A DNA stretch of 64,000 nt from Thalassotalea algicola (lineage in GTDB: Bacteria; Pseudomonadota; Gammaproteobacteria; Enterobacterales; Alteromonadaceae): the NCBI RefSeq assembly GCF_012932965.1, contig NZ_JABBXH010000007.1:93242-157241 (forward strand). Direction: 5' to 3'. The notes beneath the pieces are model-generated. The model ran no database searches and was not told the DNA's origin. It was given only the letters and a program-made list of their open reading frames with translations. This document shows positions 36,857-46,624 of this stretch, piece after piece. Positions within the stretch are counted from its first letter, which is position 1. The number at the start of each line of letters is the position of its first letter. The translations under genes were made by a program, and so were the position numbers.

Positions 36857-37505
36857 TGACTCTCTTTATATAATCAACTAATTGTTGAGCTGCTGTTTGA
36901 ATATGCTGTTGATGCGTAAAACCGGACTTAACTCTTGGTTTTAAATCATGATCGCCATCCGCTAAAAAATTAACGGTGCACATGTCTTCTAGCTGATAGC
37001 CAATAATCTCATGTTCATCACCTAGCTTATCTCGGGTGCCCTGCACAATTAATATTTCTTTGCTTCGCGCTGTTAATGGTGGCAAGCGTGTGTTTTCAGG
37101 CTTTCCAATAGGATGAAACGGATAACCAAAGGCAAATGAACCGCTAATCTCTTTTGTTATTGAAGGCATGTCATCGATAAGCTCATTGCTCGTTATTGTT
37201 GCAGCAACCCTGCTCCCCATTGATTTACCACCGATAAATAACGGTAAATCATCGTCAACTAAGTTTATTTGTTCTATAAAGCATTGCAAAAGTTTAGGCA
37301 TACGATCTGGCGGGCGCCTTTTTCCGTCTTCAATGCGTTTATCCATATAAGGAAAATTAAATCGAATAACTGAGACCTGATTAGTGACTAAGTGACTTGT
37401 TATTGCATTCATAAAGTCTGATGACTTATCTGCGCCAGCGCCATGAGCAAAAAGAACATTAGCAATAGGCTCCTTAGCATTATCGCGAATAATAGAGCTA
37501 CTCAT
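36840..37505 (-). CDS. Alpha/beta-hydrolase family protein (KANL3/Tex30-like)
   Basis: A 221-residue protein with the strand-turn ANVLFAHGAGADKSSDFM, the nucleophile elbow LFIGGKSMGSRVAAT (Ser), the acid-containing ILIVQGTRDKLG and a C-terminal FLADGDHDLKP His, the complete catalytic triad of the KANL3/Tex30-like branch. Its ATG overlaps the gcvA stop (ATGA) and its end overlaps ygdD, so gcvA-hydrolase-ygdD-rlmM is one operon. The hydrolase is absent from the E. coli arrangement. Substrate unknown. Confidence 0.85.
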   Translation of the reverse strand: MSSSIIRDNAKEPIANVLFAHGAGADKSSDFMNAITSHLVTNQVSVIRFNFPYMDKRIEDGKRRPPDRMPKLLQCFIEQINLVDDDLPLFIGGKSMGSRVAATITSNELIDDMPSITKEISGSFAFGYPFHPIGKPENTRLPPLTARSKEILIVQGTRDKLGDEHEIIGYQLEDMCTVNFLADGDHDLKPRVKSGFTHQQHIQTAAQQLVDYIKRVIEHDR

Positions 37506-38425
37506 CCTAGTTGCCCACCTGCTATCTGCTCTTGCTCTTCACTCACCGTATCTAGCACCCAATCTCTAAATGCAGAAATTTTACCGACATCCGCTTGATG
37601 CTCTCGACACACAATATAGTAGCCATTTTTGCTTACAAGCACATCATTGAATGGACAAACTAGCCGCCCAGCATCAATATCTGGCTTAGCAAGTACGCTG
37701 TGAGCTAATGCGATACCCTGACCATGTATCGCGGCTTGCAGCACCATTGAAGAGTGGCTAAATATAGGCCCGTGGTTAACATTCATCCCTTTGACACCTA
37801 CTTCTTTAAACCAACGTTTCCAATCTCGACGAGAGGTATCGTGAAGCAAGGTATGGTTCACGAGATCATTCACCGTTTGCAATGATTTCTTACCATTCAT
37901 TAATAGTGGTGAACAAACAGGAATTAAATACTCAGTGTGTAACTTTTCGGCTAACACATTTGTCCAACGTCCTCGTCCATAATAAATGGCGACATCTACA
38001 TCTTCTGTTAACGAATTATCGGGTTGATCTACCGCTTTTATTCGTACATCAATATCAGGGTGCAATACATTAAAGGCATTCAGTCGCGGTACTAACCACT
38101 GAATTGCAAAACTCGGTTGTAAACTTACTGTAATTGCGCCTTTTGCACCTCGTGCTAATAACTTCTCTGTGGCTTCATGTAACGCATTAAAAATATCTTT
38201 GATATCTAAAAAGTAAGCTTGGCCTTCCTCTGTTAATAGCAACGCCCGATTTTTTCGCATAAATAGCTTTATGCCTAAGTGCTCTTCCAAGGATTTAATT
38301 TGATGGCTTATTGCAGCCTGAGTTACAAATAACTCTTCTGCAGCCCTTGTAAAACTTAACTGCCTTGCAGCTGCTTCAAATGCCCGTAGAGCATTTAATG
38401 GAGGTAAACGAGATGCCACAATCAC
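37502..38425 (-). CDS. gcvA: Transcriptional regulator GcvA (LysR family)
   Basis: A 307-residue LysR protein whose N-terminus, RLPPLNALRAFEAAARQLSFTRAAEELFVTQAAISHQIKSLEEHLGIKLF, is that of GcvA, the glycine-cleavage-system regulator. The effector domain has ITVSLQPSFAIQWLVPRLNAF. The neighbours ygdD and rlmM support the name. The start is GTG (38425), or a GTG two codons later. A dyad with GcvA-type half-sites lies 65 bases upstream. Confidence 0.9.
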   Translation of the reverse strand: MIVASRLPPLNALRAFEAAARQLSFTRAAEELFVTQAAISHQIKSLEEHLGIKLFMRKNRALLLTEEGQAYFLDIKDIFNALHEATEKLLARGAKGAITVSLQPSFAIQWLVPRLNAFNVLHPDIDVRIKAVDQPDNSLTEDVDVAIYYGRGRWTNVLAEKLHTEYLIPVCSPLLMNGKKSLQTVNDLVNHTLLHDTSRRDWKRWFKEVGVKGMNVNHGPIFSHSSMVLQAAIHGQGIALAHSVLAKPDIDAGRLVCPFNDVLVSKNGYYIVCREHQADVGKISAFRDWVLDTVSEEQEQIAGGQLG

Positions 38426-38489
38426 TCAACCAAAAAAATATAATTACTAGCAATGGAGTATGACAAGGATATGACATACACACAACTTT

Positions 38490-38512
38490 ATTCATTAGTT
38501 TTTCTAATGAAT
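38490..38512 (-). promoter_or_regulatory. Probable GcvA operator (autoregulation)
   Basis: Perfect inverted repeat ATTCATTAG and CTAATGAAT with a five-base spacer, containing a LysR T-N11-A core. The CTAAT half-site is the element reported in E. coli GcvA sites. It lies 65 bases before the gcvA start, where LysR regulators usually bind their own promoter. Confidence 0.6.
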
Positions 38513-38702
38513 AACATGAAATCATGTCGTTGTTTATTTTCAAAATATTTACGTAGAATTAACACCGTAGATGAAGGACAGCATCTCTGAGTATTGATAA
38601 TACTATACTAACTTGAATTGTGTGCCCAACCCACAATCACATGCGATAGAGATTGGTCCTTTTAAATCTATAAGGAATATTGACGAATTTAAAGGTACCA
38701 TC

Positions 38703-38981
38703 ATGACAAAATTAACAATTGCTATTATTGCTTCAACACTTGCTTTTTCCGGCCAACTCGCGGCAAAGGAAACAATTAGTGTAGAAAAAGCAACAACAGT
38801 ACAAACAGAACAACTCGTTAACATGGCGAGCCGTTACTTAACAAAAAACCAGTTAACAACAACTACGCTAAACTTCGAAACATCTAATAAACTTACGGCT
38901 GCTCGTACATTAGAAGCAGATAGTAAGCACTTAATGGTTGCTGAGGTTTTAACGTTTAACAATGCATTTGAAGCTGAGTAA
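38703..38981 (+). CDS. Small secreted protein of unknown function
   Basis: From the ATG at 38703 (AAAGGT upstream) the product is 92 residues: signal peptide MTKLTIAIIASTLAFSGQLAA, then a Thr-rich mature peptide (SVEKATTVQTEQLVNMASRYLTKNQLTTTTLNFETSNKL). The 30 codons upstream of this ATG are open but have no ribosome-binding site. I recognise no family. It is divergent from gcvA and followed by a strong terminator. Confidence 0.7.
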   Translation: MTKLTIAIIASTLAFSGQLAAKETISVEKATTVQTEQLVNMASRYLTKNQLTTTTLNFETSNKLTAARTLEADSKHLMVAEVLTFNNAFEAE

Positions 38982-39008
38982 CCCCCCAACCTACTTAGTA
39001 ACAATGCG

Positions 39009-39044
39009 AAAAAAAGAGCACATATCTTATGTGCTCTTTTTTTG
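39009..39044. terminator. Bidirectional terminator
   Basis: AAAAAAAGAGCACAT, loop ATCTT, ATGTGCTCTTTTTTT; between the small secreted protein gene and the convergent kdsA. Confidence 0.95.
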
Positions 39045-39062
39045 TCTGTCTAAAAGTAAATT

Positions 39063-39908
39063 CTAGCCTTCAGTATTTAATGATTCAAAGCCTTTTACTA
39101 AGTCATCAATCGCTTTCATTTGTGCTAAGTAAGGCTCAAGCTTATCTAATGGTAAAGCGCACGGTCCGTCACACTTAGCTTCACTAGGGTTTGGGTGTGC
39201 CTCAATAAACAAACCAGCAATACCCAATGCCATGCCACTACGAGCGAGTTGAGCTGCTTGTGCTCTGCGACCGTCAGCAGAGTCACTGCGACCGCCTGGC
39301 TTTTGTAAGGCGTGGGTTGCATCAAAAATAACAGGTGCGTAATTTGTCATTTCATCCATTGCTAACATATCAACCACTAAATTATTGTATCCATAACAAC
39401 TTCCACGCTCACAAAGCATCACTTGTTCATTACCAGCTTCACCAAATTTTTTGATGATATGACGCATTTCATGCGCCGCTAAAAATTGTGGCTTTTTCAC
39501 ATTGATTGCCGCACCTGTTTTAGCCATAGCAACAACTAGGTCTGTTTGGCGAGCAAGAAAAGCAGGTAATTGAATAACATCGACTATATCAGCAACAGGC
39601 TGTGCTTGATGAGGTTCATGTACATCAGTAATAATTGGCACATTAAAGGTAGACTTGATTTCTTCAAATATTTTCAAACCTTCATCTAAACCTGGACCAC
39701 GGTATGAATTAACAGATGAACGATTTGCCTTATCAAATGACGCTTTAAAAACAAAAGGAATATTTAATTTTTGAGTAACTTGTACATAATGCTCACAAAT
39801 TTTCATCGCCAAGTCTCTCGACTCTAGCACATTCATTCCTCCAAACAAGACAAAAGGCTTATCGTTTGCTACGTCTATACCTTTAACTACTACATTTTGA
39901 ATAGTCAT
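39063..39908 (-). CDS. kdsA: 3-deoxy-8-phosphooctulonate synthase (KDO 8-phosphate synthase)
   Basis: Condenses arabinose 5-phosphate with phosphoenolpyruvate for LPS inner core. The 281 residues include [78 protein letters not shown], and the C-terminal [21 protein letters not shown]. The MNVLES sequence is that of the metal-independent form. TAAGGA precedes the start. In E. coli it follows sirB1 directly; here a DUF819 gene lies between. Confidence 0.96.
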   Translation of the reverse strand: MTIQNVVVKGIDVANDKPFVLFGGMNVLESRDLAMKICEHYVQVTQKLNIPFVFKASFDKANRSSVNSYRGPGLDEGLKIFEEIKSTFNVPIITDVHEPHQAQPVADIVDVIQLPAFLARQTDLVVAMAKTGAAINVKKPQFLAAHEMRHIIKKFGEAGNEQVMLCERGSCYGYNNLVVDMLAMDEMTNYAPVIFDATHALQKPGGRSDSADGRRAQAAQLARSGMALGIAGLFIEAHPNPSEAKCDGPCALPLDKLEPYLAQMKAIDDLVKGFESLNTEG

Positions 39909-39924
39909 TTATAATCCTTAATTT

Positions 39925-41172
39925 CTAACCTGATACCGCTTGCATTAACAAGCCACAAATATAAGCCATATAGGTGCCGACACCATACCCAAGTACCGCC
40001 AATAAAACACCCACTGGCGCCAGCGAAGGGTGAAAAGCCGAAGCGACAACTGGAGCAGAGGCAGCCCCCCCTACATTCGCCTGACTACCAACAGCCATAT
40101 AAAATAATGGCGCTTTAATAAATTTTGCTACAGTTAACATTAATGTAGCGTGAATTAACATCCAAATCGCACCAATAACAAAGTAAACTGGCGTCTCAGC
40201 AATAGCGAGAATATTCATATGCAAGCCAATAGAAGCTACTAAAATATAGATAAAGCTCTGCGCTACTTTCGATGCACCAACTGCCTCTATGTCTCGCATT
40301 TTAGTAAAGGACAATGAAATACCAATTGTCGTTGCAATAACTATTAACCAGAAGAATTTACTGTTTAAACTAAACTCTTTCGCCCATGGGAAAGTTTCAC
40401 CAAAGTACGGTCCTAAAAAGTCAGCACAAAAATGAGCAAAGCCCGTAATGGTGAACGCAATCGCGATCATTCGAATATAGTCATTTAACGTTGGCGTTTT
40501 GCTATTTTGTGCCTGATATTCTTCAACTTTTACTTTGAGTTCTTCTATTGCCGTTGTATCGGCACCAGTTCGAGCGTCTATTTCTTTGTGCTTTGCCGTC
40601 ATAAACAGTAGTACTGCCATCCATAGGTTTGCCACAATCACATCAACAGTTACCATAGCTGAAAATATGTCACCACCTACGTCGAACATTTCCTTCATCG
40701 ATGCTTGATTGGCACTACCGCCAATCCAACTGCCGGCAATCGTTGTCATGCCACGCCAAACAGCATCAGGTCCATGACCACCAATAGCGTCAGGTACAAT
40801 CGCACTCATCACTAAAATCGCAATAGGACCACCGATGACAATACCAAAAGTCCCCGTTAAAAACATAATAAGGGCTTTCGGTCCTAAATTAATGATGGCT
40901 TTAAGATCGATACTAATCGTAAGTAAAATTAAACAAGCGGGCAGTAAATAGCGTGACGCTACATAATAAACATTTGAACTGTGACCATCGACAATACCAA
41001 ACGTATTTAGTAGCGATGGAATAAAGTAACACAGTAATAAAGCAGGAACATATTTATAAAACTTGCGGCACATTGGGTGTGCACTATGGGCAGTTTTAAA
41101 TACTGCTCCCAAAATAAAGGCCAGTAACCCCAATACCACAGCATCGTTGGTTATTAAAGCATTGTGAGTCAT
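39925..41172 (-). CDS. DUF819 family membrane protein
   Basis: A 415-residue polytopic protein (about ten to twelve membrane segments) with LPACLILLTISIDLKAIINLGPKALIMFLTGTFGIVIGGPIA and the repeat-like GSQANVGGAASAPVVASAFHPSLAPVGVLLAVLGY, recognisable as DUF819, a transporter-like family. GGAG precedes the ATG. It sits between sirB1 and kdsA in the same direction with short gaps, an insertion relative to the E. coli order. Substrate unknown. Confidence 0.85.
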   Translation of the reverse strand: MTHNALITNDAVVLGLLAFILGAVFKTAHSAHPMCRKFYKYVPALLLCYFIPSLLNTFGIVDGHSSNVYYVASRYLLPACLILLTISIDLKAIINLGPKALIMFLTGTFGIVIGGPIAILVMSAIVPDAIGGHGPDAVWRGMTTIAGSWIGGSANQASMKEMFDVGGDIFSAMVTVDVIVANLWMAVLLFMTAKHKEIDARTGADTTAIEELKVKVEEYQAQNSKTPTLNDYIRMIAIAFTITGFAHFCADFLGPYFGETFPWAKEFSLNSKFFWLIVIATTIGISLSFTKMRDIEAVGASKVAQSFIYILVASIGLHMNILAIAETPVYFVIGAIWMLIHATLMLTVAKFIKAPLFYMAVGSQANVGGAASAPVVASAFHPSLAPVGVLLAVLGYGVGTYMAYICGLLMQAVSG

Positions 41173-41186
41173 TCAAGCTCCATGAA

Positions 41187-41984
41187 CTAATGTAAAATTG
41201 TATTGGAAATTTTTATATTATCTAATTGTAATTTTAGTATTTGTGCCGCGGGATCTTGCGGACATTGATTAACAAAATATTGATAATCATCGTATGCCAC
41301 TTTAAAGCAATCAAGTTGATGAAGCAAAAAGCCTCGATCTCGACGTTCGAAAGGATCTTCCGGTTTTAACGTAATAAGCACATCAACACAACGGAGCGCT
41401 AAACTATGTTTTTGTTCATGAATTAGCGCATTTTTTAGTGCAGTTAAATATTCGACAAGCACCGCTTTTGTGTCCATAGCATCAAGGTATTGGCTCGGCT
41501 CCTCAGTAAGTTCATCTAGGCGGTGGTCTAACTCTTCCCAATTTAATGATTCACCATTGAGAGGATCAAAGATAATCGCAAATTGCTGATCGCAAATTAA
41601 GCGCAACATGATCTTTTCAGGAACAAATACTAAGTCAACTTCAAAGCCACACTGCTCAGCAATGTATTTAATCACAATAGCTTTTAATACAGGATGAATT
41701 TCACGTTGAGCGACAGCAGTCTCTAGCTTAAATGCACCAACAGGCCAACTACTACGCTTTGTGTCTAACAATAATAAATCCAGAAATAAAACATTAATCA
41801 AATGCTCGGCTTGAGCCAACGGATCTTCAACGTCAGCTAACTCTTGTTCACAGTATTCAACTAATTGTTCAATCTGCGGTAAAGCATCAGATTTTTGCTC
41901 AAAGATAAATTCTTCAATCAGCATAACCGCTCTAAGCAAATCTTCCTGATCAGTATTTATTTCAGACAACAGCAAATCGTTCAT
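41187..41984 (-). CDS. sirB1: SirB1 family protein (transglutaminase-like plus TPR)
   Basis: A 265-residue protein with an N-terminal helical part and a transglutaminase-like SirB1 domain (YCEQELADVEDPLAQAEHLINVLF, then CGFEVDLVFVPEKIMLRL, IFDPLNGESLNWEEL), and a short TPR-like C-terminus (ALRCVDVLITLKPEDPFERRDRGFLLHQLDCFKVAYDDYQYFV). The position between kdsA and sirB2-prmC supports the name. The catalytic Cys of transglutaminases is not evident, so enzymatic activity is doubtful. Confidence 0.85.
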   Translation of the reverse strand: MNDLLLSEINTDQEDLLRAVMLIEEFIFEQKSDALPQIEQLVEYCEQELADVEDPLAQAEHLINVLFLDLLLLDTKRSSWPVGAFKLETAVAQREIHPVLKAIVIKYIAEQCGFEVDLVFVPEKIMLRLICDQQFAIIFDPLNGESLNWEELDHRLDELTEEPSQYLDAMDTKAVLVEYLTALKNALIHEQKHSLALRCVDVLITLKPEDPFERRDRGFLLHQLDCFKVAYDDYQYFVNQCPQDPAAQILKLQLDNIKISNTILH

Positions 41985-42096
41985 TCGTAATGTAAGTTAC
42001 TTAATTTAAAATCAAAGGAAATAGATGGGGATGAAAAGGGATTTTTAAAGTGTGAGCAACAAAATTATTACTCACACAAAATGCACAACAAACTCA

Positions 42097-42459
42097 TCAA
42101 AAGAAGAAGGTTTGTTTAGTATGAGCAATCTTAAATACAAGGATAATCCAACCCATTGCACCGATATAACCAAATATCTGCATTTTTAGATTTCGAGCAT
42201 ACTTTAAGGTATACATACCTGTAAAAATATACGCGACTATCGCCATTATTTTTTCTGCTAACCACAGATACTCTAGTGGGTTAATTGCCAGTTTAACTGC
42301 CATCACCACACCTATTGCAAGTAACAAAGTATCGATAATATGCGGAGAAATTTTAACCCACTTTTTATCCAATAATTGTGGAGACTTAATTAGCCAGAAA
42401 AAACGTAATGTAAAAAAGCTAACGCTGATAACAGCAAGTAGCATGTGAAAGTGTTTCAT
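42097..42459 (-). CDS. sirB2: SirB2 family membrane protein
   Basis: A 120-residue protein with four membrane helices: HFHMLLAVISVSFFTLRFFWLI, ISPHIIDTLLLAIGVVMAVKLA, KIMAIVAYIFTGMYTLKYA, IFGYIGAMGWIILVFKIAHTK. The pattern and location next to prmC identify SirB2. Function not established. Confidence 0.88.
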   Translation of the reverse strand: MKHFHMLLAVISVSFFTLRFFWLIKSPQLLDKKWVKISPHIIDTLLLAIGVVMAVKLAINPLEYLWLAEKIMAIVAYIFTGMYTLKYARNLKMQIFGYIGAMGWIILVFKIAHTKQTFFF

Positions 42460-42476
42460 ATTTATTACTCTTATTT

Positions 42477-43337
42477 TTATTGTTTAAATAATTTTGCCCA
42501 AGTTATTCGATCATTACCAGCAAGATCTTTTGCCGTTTTTGCCTCACTATAACCATGCTTTTGCAAAATACTTCGTACGGCATGGGCTTGCTCAAAGCCA
42601 TGTTCAAAATACAAAGTTCCTTTATGCGCTAGATAAGATTTGGCATAACGGCAAATATGCTCAATATCCGCAAGCCCTTCATTTTCTGCCACGAGCGCCG
42701 TTTTAGGCTCAAATCTAACATCCCCTTGTGACAAATGATTGTCTGTTTCATCAATATAAGGCGGGTTACTTACAATAACATCAAAAGACTTATCTTCATC
42801 AATTGCGCCAAACCAATCTGATTGATACACCTTGACTTGAGTAAGCTCCAAGTTTAGCGCGTTGCGCTTAGCTAATTTGACCGCATCTAGATTAAAGTCT
42901 ACGGCCTCTATTTGCCATGATGATTGCTCAGACGCTAATGCCAACGCTATTGCACCTGTCCCGGTGCCTAAATCAAGTAATGATACGTTTGCATTCTGAT
43001 GATGCTCTAACACTAACTCAACAAGCGTTTCCGTATCGGGGCGCGGTATCAATGTTGACGGAGCAACAAAAAATGGTAATGACCAAAACTCTTTCACGCC
43101 AACAATATAAGCAACAGGTTCTCCTGATAATCGTTTATCAACTAAGCTATCAAATTCGCTAAGCTGCTCATTAGAGAGTTCTTTATCTGACCATGTAACT
43201 AGGTAAGTCAGATCTTTGCCTAAGATATGCGCGAGTAATACTTTTGCATCTAATAATGCACTATCGGAAAGCTCAGCAAGTTTTTTGCTTGCTGAGACTA
43301 ATGTTTGCTGGATTGTGTAGGTAGGCTCAATTGACAC
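42477..43337 (-). CDS. prmC: Peptide chain release factor N5-glutamine methyltransferase
   Basis: Methylates the Gln of the GGQ motif in release factors. The 286-residue SAM-dependent enzyme has an N-terminal helical domain, VSLLDLGTGTGAIALALA (SAM motif I) and the active-site DVIVSNPPYID. The start is GTG at 43337, eight bases after the prfA stop, so it is in the hemA-prfA-prmC operon with its substrate gene. Confidence 0.95.
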   Translation of the reverse strand: MSIEPTYTIQQTLVSASKKLAELSDSALLDAKVLLAHILGKDLTYLVTWSDKELSNEQLSEFDSLVDKRLSGEPVAYIVGVKEFWSLPFFVAPSTLIPRPDTETLVELVLEHHQNANVSLLDLGTGTGAIALALASEQSSWQIEAVDFNLDAVKLAKRNALNLELTQVKVYQSDWFGAIDEDKSFDVIVSNPPYIDETDNHLSQGDVRFEPKTALVAENEGLADIEHICRYAKSYLAHKGTLYFEHGFEQAHAVRSILQKHGYSEAKTAKDLAGNDRITWAKLFKQ

Positions 43338-43345
43338 AGGGCGTG

Positions 43346-44434
43346 TTAATTTTGTTCAGCCAATGATGCTAATAGATCCGCTTGGTTCTCTTGCAGTATT
43401 GGCTCCATAACCAAATGCAAACTACCTTCAAGCACTTCATTAAGTCTATATAACGTTAAGTTAATACGATGATCCGTCATACGTCCTTGTGGATAGTTAT
43501 AAGTTCGGATTCGCTCAGAACGATCGCCACTTGCTACAAGACTACGGCGCGAAGACTCTTCTTCACTTCGACGTTTATCATCTTCTGCTTGTTGTAAACG
43601 CGCTTGTAATACAGACATCGCTTGTGCACGGTTTTTATGTTGTGAACGCTGATCCTGACATTCAACCACAACACCTGTAGGAATATGGGTGATACGTATC
43701 GCAGAGTCTGTTTTGTTAACGTGCTGACCACCGGCGCCTGACGCTCGGAATGTATCAACTTTCAAGTCAGCTTTATTAATTTCAATTGCTTCAGATTCTG
43801 GAATTTCAGGCATTACAACGACGGTACATGCTGAGGTATGAACACGACCTTGAGATTCAGTTTCAGGAACACGCTGTACTCGGTGACCACCTGATTCGAA
43901 CTTCATTTCGCCATAAACACCTTCGCCATTAATTTTAGCGATAATTTCTTTATAGCCGCCTTGCTCACTTTCATTCATATTCATTACTTCAACTTTCCAA
44001 CCCTTCTTCTCTGCGTAACGAGAATACATGCGGAAAATATCACCAACGAAAATAGCGGCTTCATCACCACCAGCACCCGCTCTAATCTCAACAAAACAGT
44101 TGTTATTATCGTTTGGATCTGTTGGCAGTAATAAAATTTGTAGTTCTTGTTCTAATTCTTCAATCGCTTGTTTGGCTGCTTTATGCTCTTCTTGCGCCAT
44201 TTCGCGCATATCAGGATCACTGTCTTTTAGCATTTCATTTGCCATTTCAAGATCGTCTTGTGCGCCTTGGAATTGTTGGAATACTTTGGTAGTACCTTCC
44301 AACTGAGAAAATTCTTTTGAAAGTGCTTTAAATTTGTCTTGATCAGAAATGGTTTCAGGATCAGAGAGTAATGCCTGCACTTCTTCGAAGCGCTCCACTA
44401 AGCCTTCAAGTTTTCTATATACAGATTCTTTCAT
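43346..44434 (-). CDS. prfA: Peptide chain release factor 1
   Basis: Recognises UAA and UAG stop codons. The 362-residue protein has the codon-recognition PAT-type region and the GGQ motif in [20 protein letters not shown], plus [25 protein letters not shown]. Length fits E. coli RF1 (360). Between hemA and prmC, as in E. coli. Confidence 0.96.
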   Translation of the reverse strand: MKESVYRKLEGLVERFEEVQALLSDPETISDQDKFKALSKEFSQLEGTTKVFQQFQGAQDDLEMANEMLKDSDPDMREMAQEEHKAAKQAIEELEQELQILLLPTDPNDNNNCFVEIRAGAGGDEAAIFVGDIFRMYSRYAEKKGWKVEVMNMNESEQGGYKEIIAKINGEGVYGEMKFESGGHRVQRVPETESQGRVHTSACTVVVMPEIPESEAIEINKADLKVDTFRASGAGGQHVNKTDSAIRITHIPTGVVVECQDQRSQHKNRAQAMSVLQARLQQAEDDKRRSEEESSRRSLVASGDRSERIRTYNYPQGRMTDHRINLTLYRLNEVLEGSLHLVMEPILQENQADLLASLAEQN

Positions 44435-44508
44435 GAAAATAAGTCGTCTTATTTATAATGGCGGCGATTTTATACTAAAAGCGAAATTTTAGGTATTAAT
44501 TTTAGGTT

Positions 44509-45780
44509 TTAGTTATCTGATTTATCAAGATCAAATATATCGCGTAAATATATGAGTTTATCGAGTTCACCGCCTTGAGCGGCTGATTGCAGTGCCCTAG
44601 TCGGTGCATGCATTAATTTGTTGGTGAGTTTCGTGGCTAATTCTGCAACCACAGCTTCAGGATTTTTACTATTACCCAGTTGTGACAATGCTCTTTCAAT
44701 CAACACATCACGTTCACTCATGCATTGCTGCCGGTAACTTAACACCGCATCTTGAGTATTTAAACCACGAAGCCATGACATAAAGACATCAGACTGTTCG
44801 ACAACAATACCTTCGGCTTGCACTGCTGCTTTACGGCGGTTTTCTAGATTTTGAGCAATAATGCTTTGTAAGTCATCTACGGTATATAAGAAAACATCTT
44901 CAAGCTCCGTTACTTGCTCTTCAATGTCTCGCGGAACAGCTAAGTCCACCATAAAAATAGGCTGATGTTTACGTTGTAAAAGCGCAGTTTCAACCATACC
45001 TTTACCAATAATAGGTAAAGTACTTCCAGTCGAGCTAATGACAATATCAGCTCTCGCAAGATGATCTGGTATTTGTGCCAATGTTATTACGTCAGCACCG
45101 ATTTGCTCAGCCATTGCTTCTGCACGTGAAATAGTTCTATTGGCAACGGTAATGCTACCAACATTATTATCATAGAGGTGTTTAGCAACTAGCTCGATAG
45201 TCTCACCCGCTCCTACCAACAATACACGTGCTTTGGATAGACTTGCAAAGATATGCTTAGCTAGATTTACTGCGGCAAAGGCTACCGATACTGCGCTTTC
45301 GCCAATTTCAGTCTCTGTACGAACTTGTTTGGCTACCCCAAAGGTACGCTGAAATAAGCGATCCATGATTAGTGCCATAGAACCAGCAGCTTTAGCTTGC
45401 GAATAAGCCTGTTTCATTTGCCCTAATATCTGCGGTTCACCTAATACTAAAGAGTCCAAACCACAAGCTACACGCATCATATGATTTACAGCTTGTTTAT
45501 CAGTATGCCAATAGAGACTTGGAGTAATAGAAGAAGATGGAACACTATGGTATTGCTCTAACCAATTAACAACCCTAGCTTGAGTTGCCTCTACATTGTC
45601 GTCTTGAACTAGATAGAGTTCAGTTCGGTTACAAGTAGATAAAATTGCTGCTTCTTTACATTGTACTGCAGTGAGCATTTCTTGAAGGGCATGACTTAAC
45701 TGATCCGGATTAAAAGAGATTTTTTCCCTAACAGCAACAGGAGCAGTTTTATGATTTATACCAACAGCAACAATGGACAT
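44509..45780 (-). CDS. hemA: Glutamyl-tRNA reductase
   Basis: Makes glutamate-1-semialdehyde from glutamyl-tRNA, the first step of C5 heme synthesis. From the ATG at 45780 the product has 423 residues and starts MSIVAVGINHKTAPVAVREK; the 15 residues upstream are not conserved in the family. The catalytic Cys is in ILSTCNRTELYL, the NADPH-binding site in VLLVGAGETIELVAKHL, and DLAVPRDIE follows. Divergent from lolB. Confidence 0.95.
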   Translation of the reverse strand: MSIVAVGINHKTAPVAVREKISFNPDQLSHALQEMLTAVQCKEAAILSTCNRTELYLVQDDNVEATQARVVNWLEQYHSVPSSSITPSLYWHTDKQAVNHMMRVACGLDSLVLGEPQILGQMKQAYSQAKAAGSMALIMDRLFQRTFGVAKQVRTETEIGESAVSVAFAAVNLAKHIFASLSKARVLLVGAGETIELVAKHLYDNNVGSITVANRTISRAEAMAEQIGADVITLAQIPDHLARADIVISSTGSTLPIIGKGMVETALLQRKHQPIFMVDLAVPRDIEEQVTELEDVFLYTVDDLQSIIAQNLENRRKAAVQAEGIVVEQSDVFMSWLRGLNTQDAVLSYRQQCMSERDVLIERALSQLGNSKNPEAVVAELATKLTNKLMHAPTRALQSAAQGGELDKLIYLRDIFDLDKSDN

Positions 45781-45971
45781 TTCGTAATTTAAGCTAATTT
45801 CGATGTCTTTACACATTCGCTTCATGCAAATATATAAACATCAGCAGCATATTCTCTGATAAATAGTGTGGGTAATTTTACGTAATATTCTCAATGATTG
45901 AAAGTAGCTTAGTGACTGTGTTCAAATATAAAACCCAATTTAATGATGTAGTTCAAAGTTAAGGCTTGTCT

Positions 45972-46610
45972 GTGTACAAATATTTATCTCCCACTTTTCT
46001 CTATAAGCATAGCTTTAAAACACAACTTTCAACGCTGATCCTTTTGTTATTGCAGGGCTGTACGCAATTACCGGATTCCCAAGCACCGCAAAAAGTCAAT
46101 GTTACAAACAGAGCAAAAATTGTAAATGGAATGGAAAGCTGGCAAATAAAAGGTCAAATTGCTTTCTTACAACAAAACAAACGCCAAAAAGCCAGTTTAA
46201 ATTGGCATAAAAAATATAATAATCAAACGTTAAATTTAACCACCTACCTTGGAATTAATGTTTTAAATTTAGAAACGACCGATGGTATTCATACACTTGA
46301 AGTGGATGGTAAAACCTATCACTCAGATGATTTAGATAGATTGATTTGGCAACTTACTGGTCTATTATTTCCTAGCCAAGCATTACCTTATTGGATAAAA
46401 GGCGTGCCATTTTCACCACAAGATCAAATTAAACTCGATCAGAATACTGCACTGCCAAAACAACTAACTAGCTATTACAATAACCGACAATGGCAAATAC
46501 AATACAAGAATTACAAACAATTCAAAGGTATTGATTTACCAACATCACTAACCGTTCAACAAGACGGTTTTACCATTAAACTTGCGATTAGACATTGGCA
46601 GTTCAACTAA
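45972..46610 (+). CDS. lolB: Outer-membrane lipoprotein LolB
   Basis: Receives lipoproteins from LolA and inserts them in the outer membrane. The 212-residue product has a signal with lipobox LLQGC ([14 protein letters not shown]) and the LolB core [28 protein letters not shown]. The GTG at 45972 has AAGG seven bases upstream, while the TTG at 45966 is too close to it. Its end overlaps the open frame preceding ispE. Confidence 0.9.
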   Translation: MYKYLSPTFLYKHSFKTQLSTLILLLLQGCTQLPDSQAPQKVNVTNRAKIVNGMESWQIKGQIAFLQQNKRQKASLNWHKKYNNQTLNLTTYLGINVLNLETTDGIHTLEVDGKTYHSDDLDRLIWQLTGLLFPSQALPYWIKGVPFSPQDQIKLDQNTALPKQLTSYYNNRQWQIQYKNYKQFKGIDLPTSLTVQQDGFTIKLAIRHWQFN

Positions 46611-46624
46611 TTAAATCAACAAAA

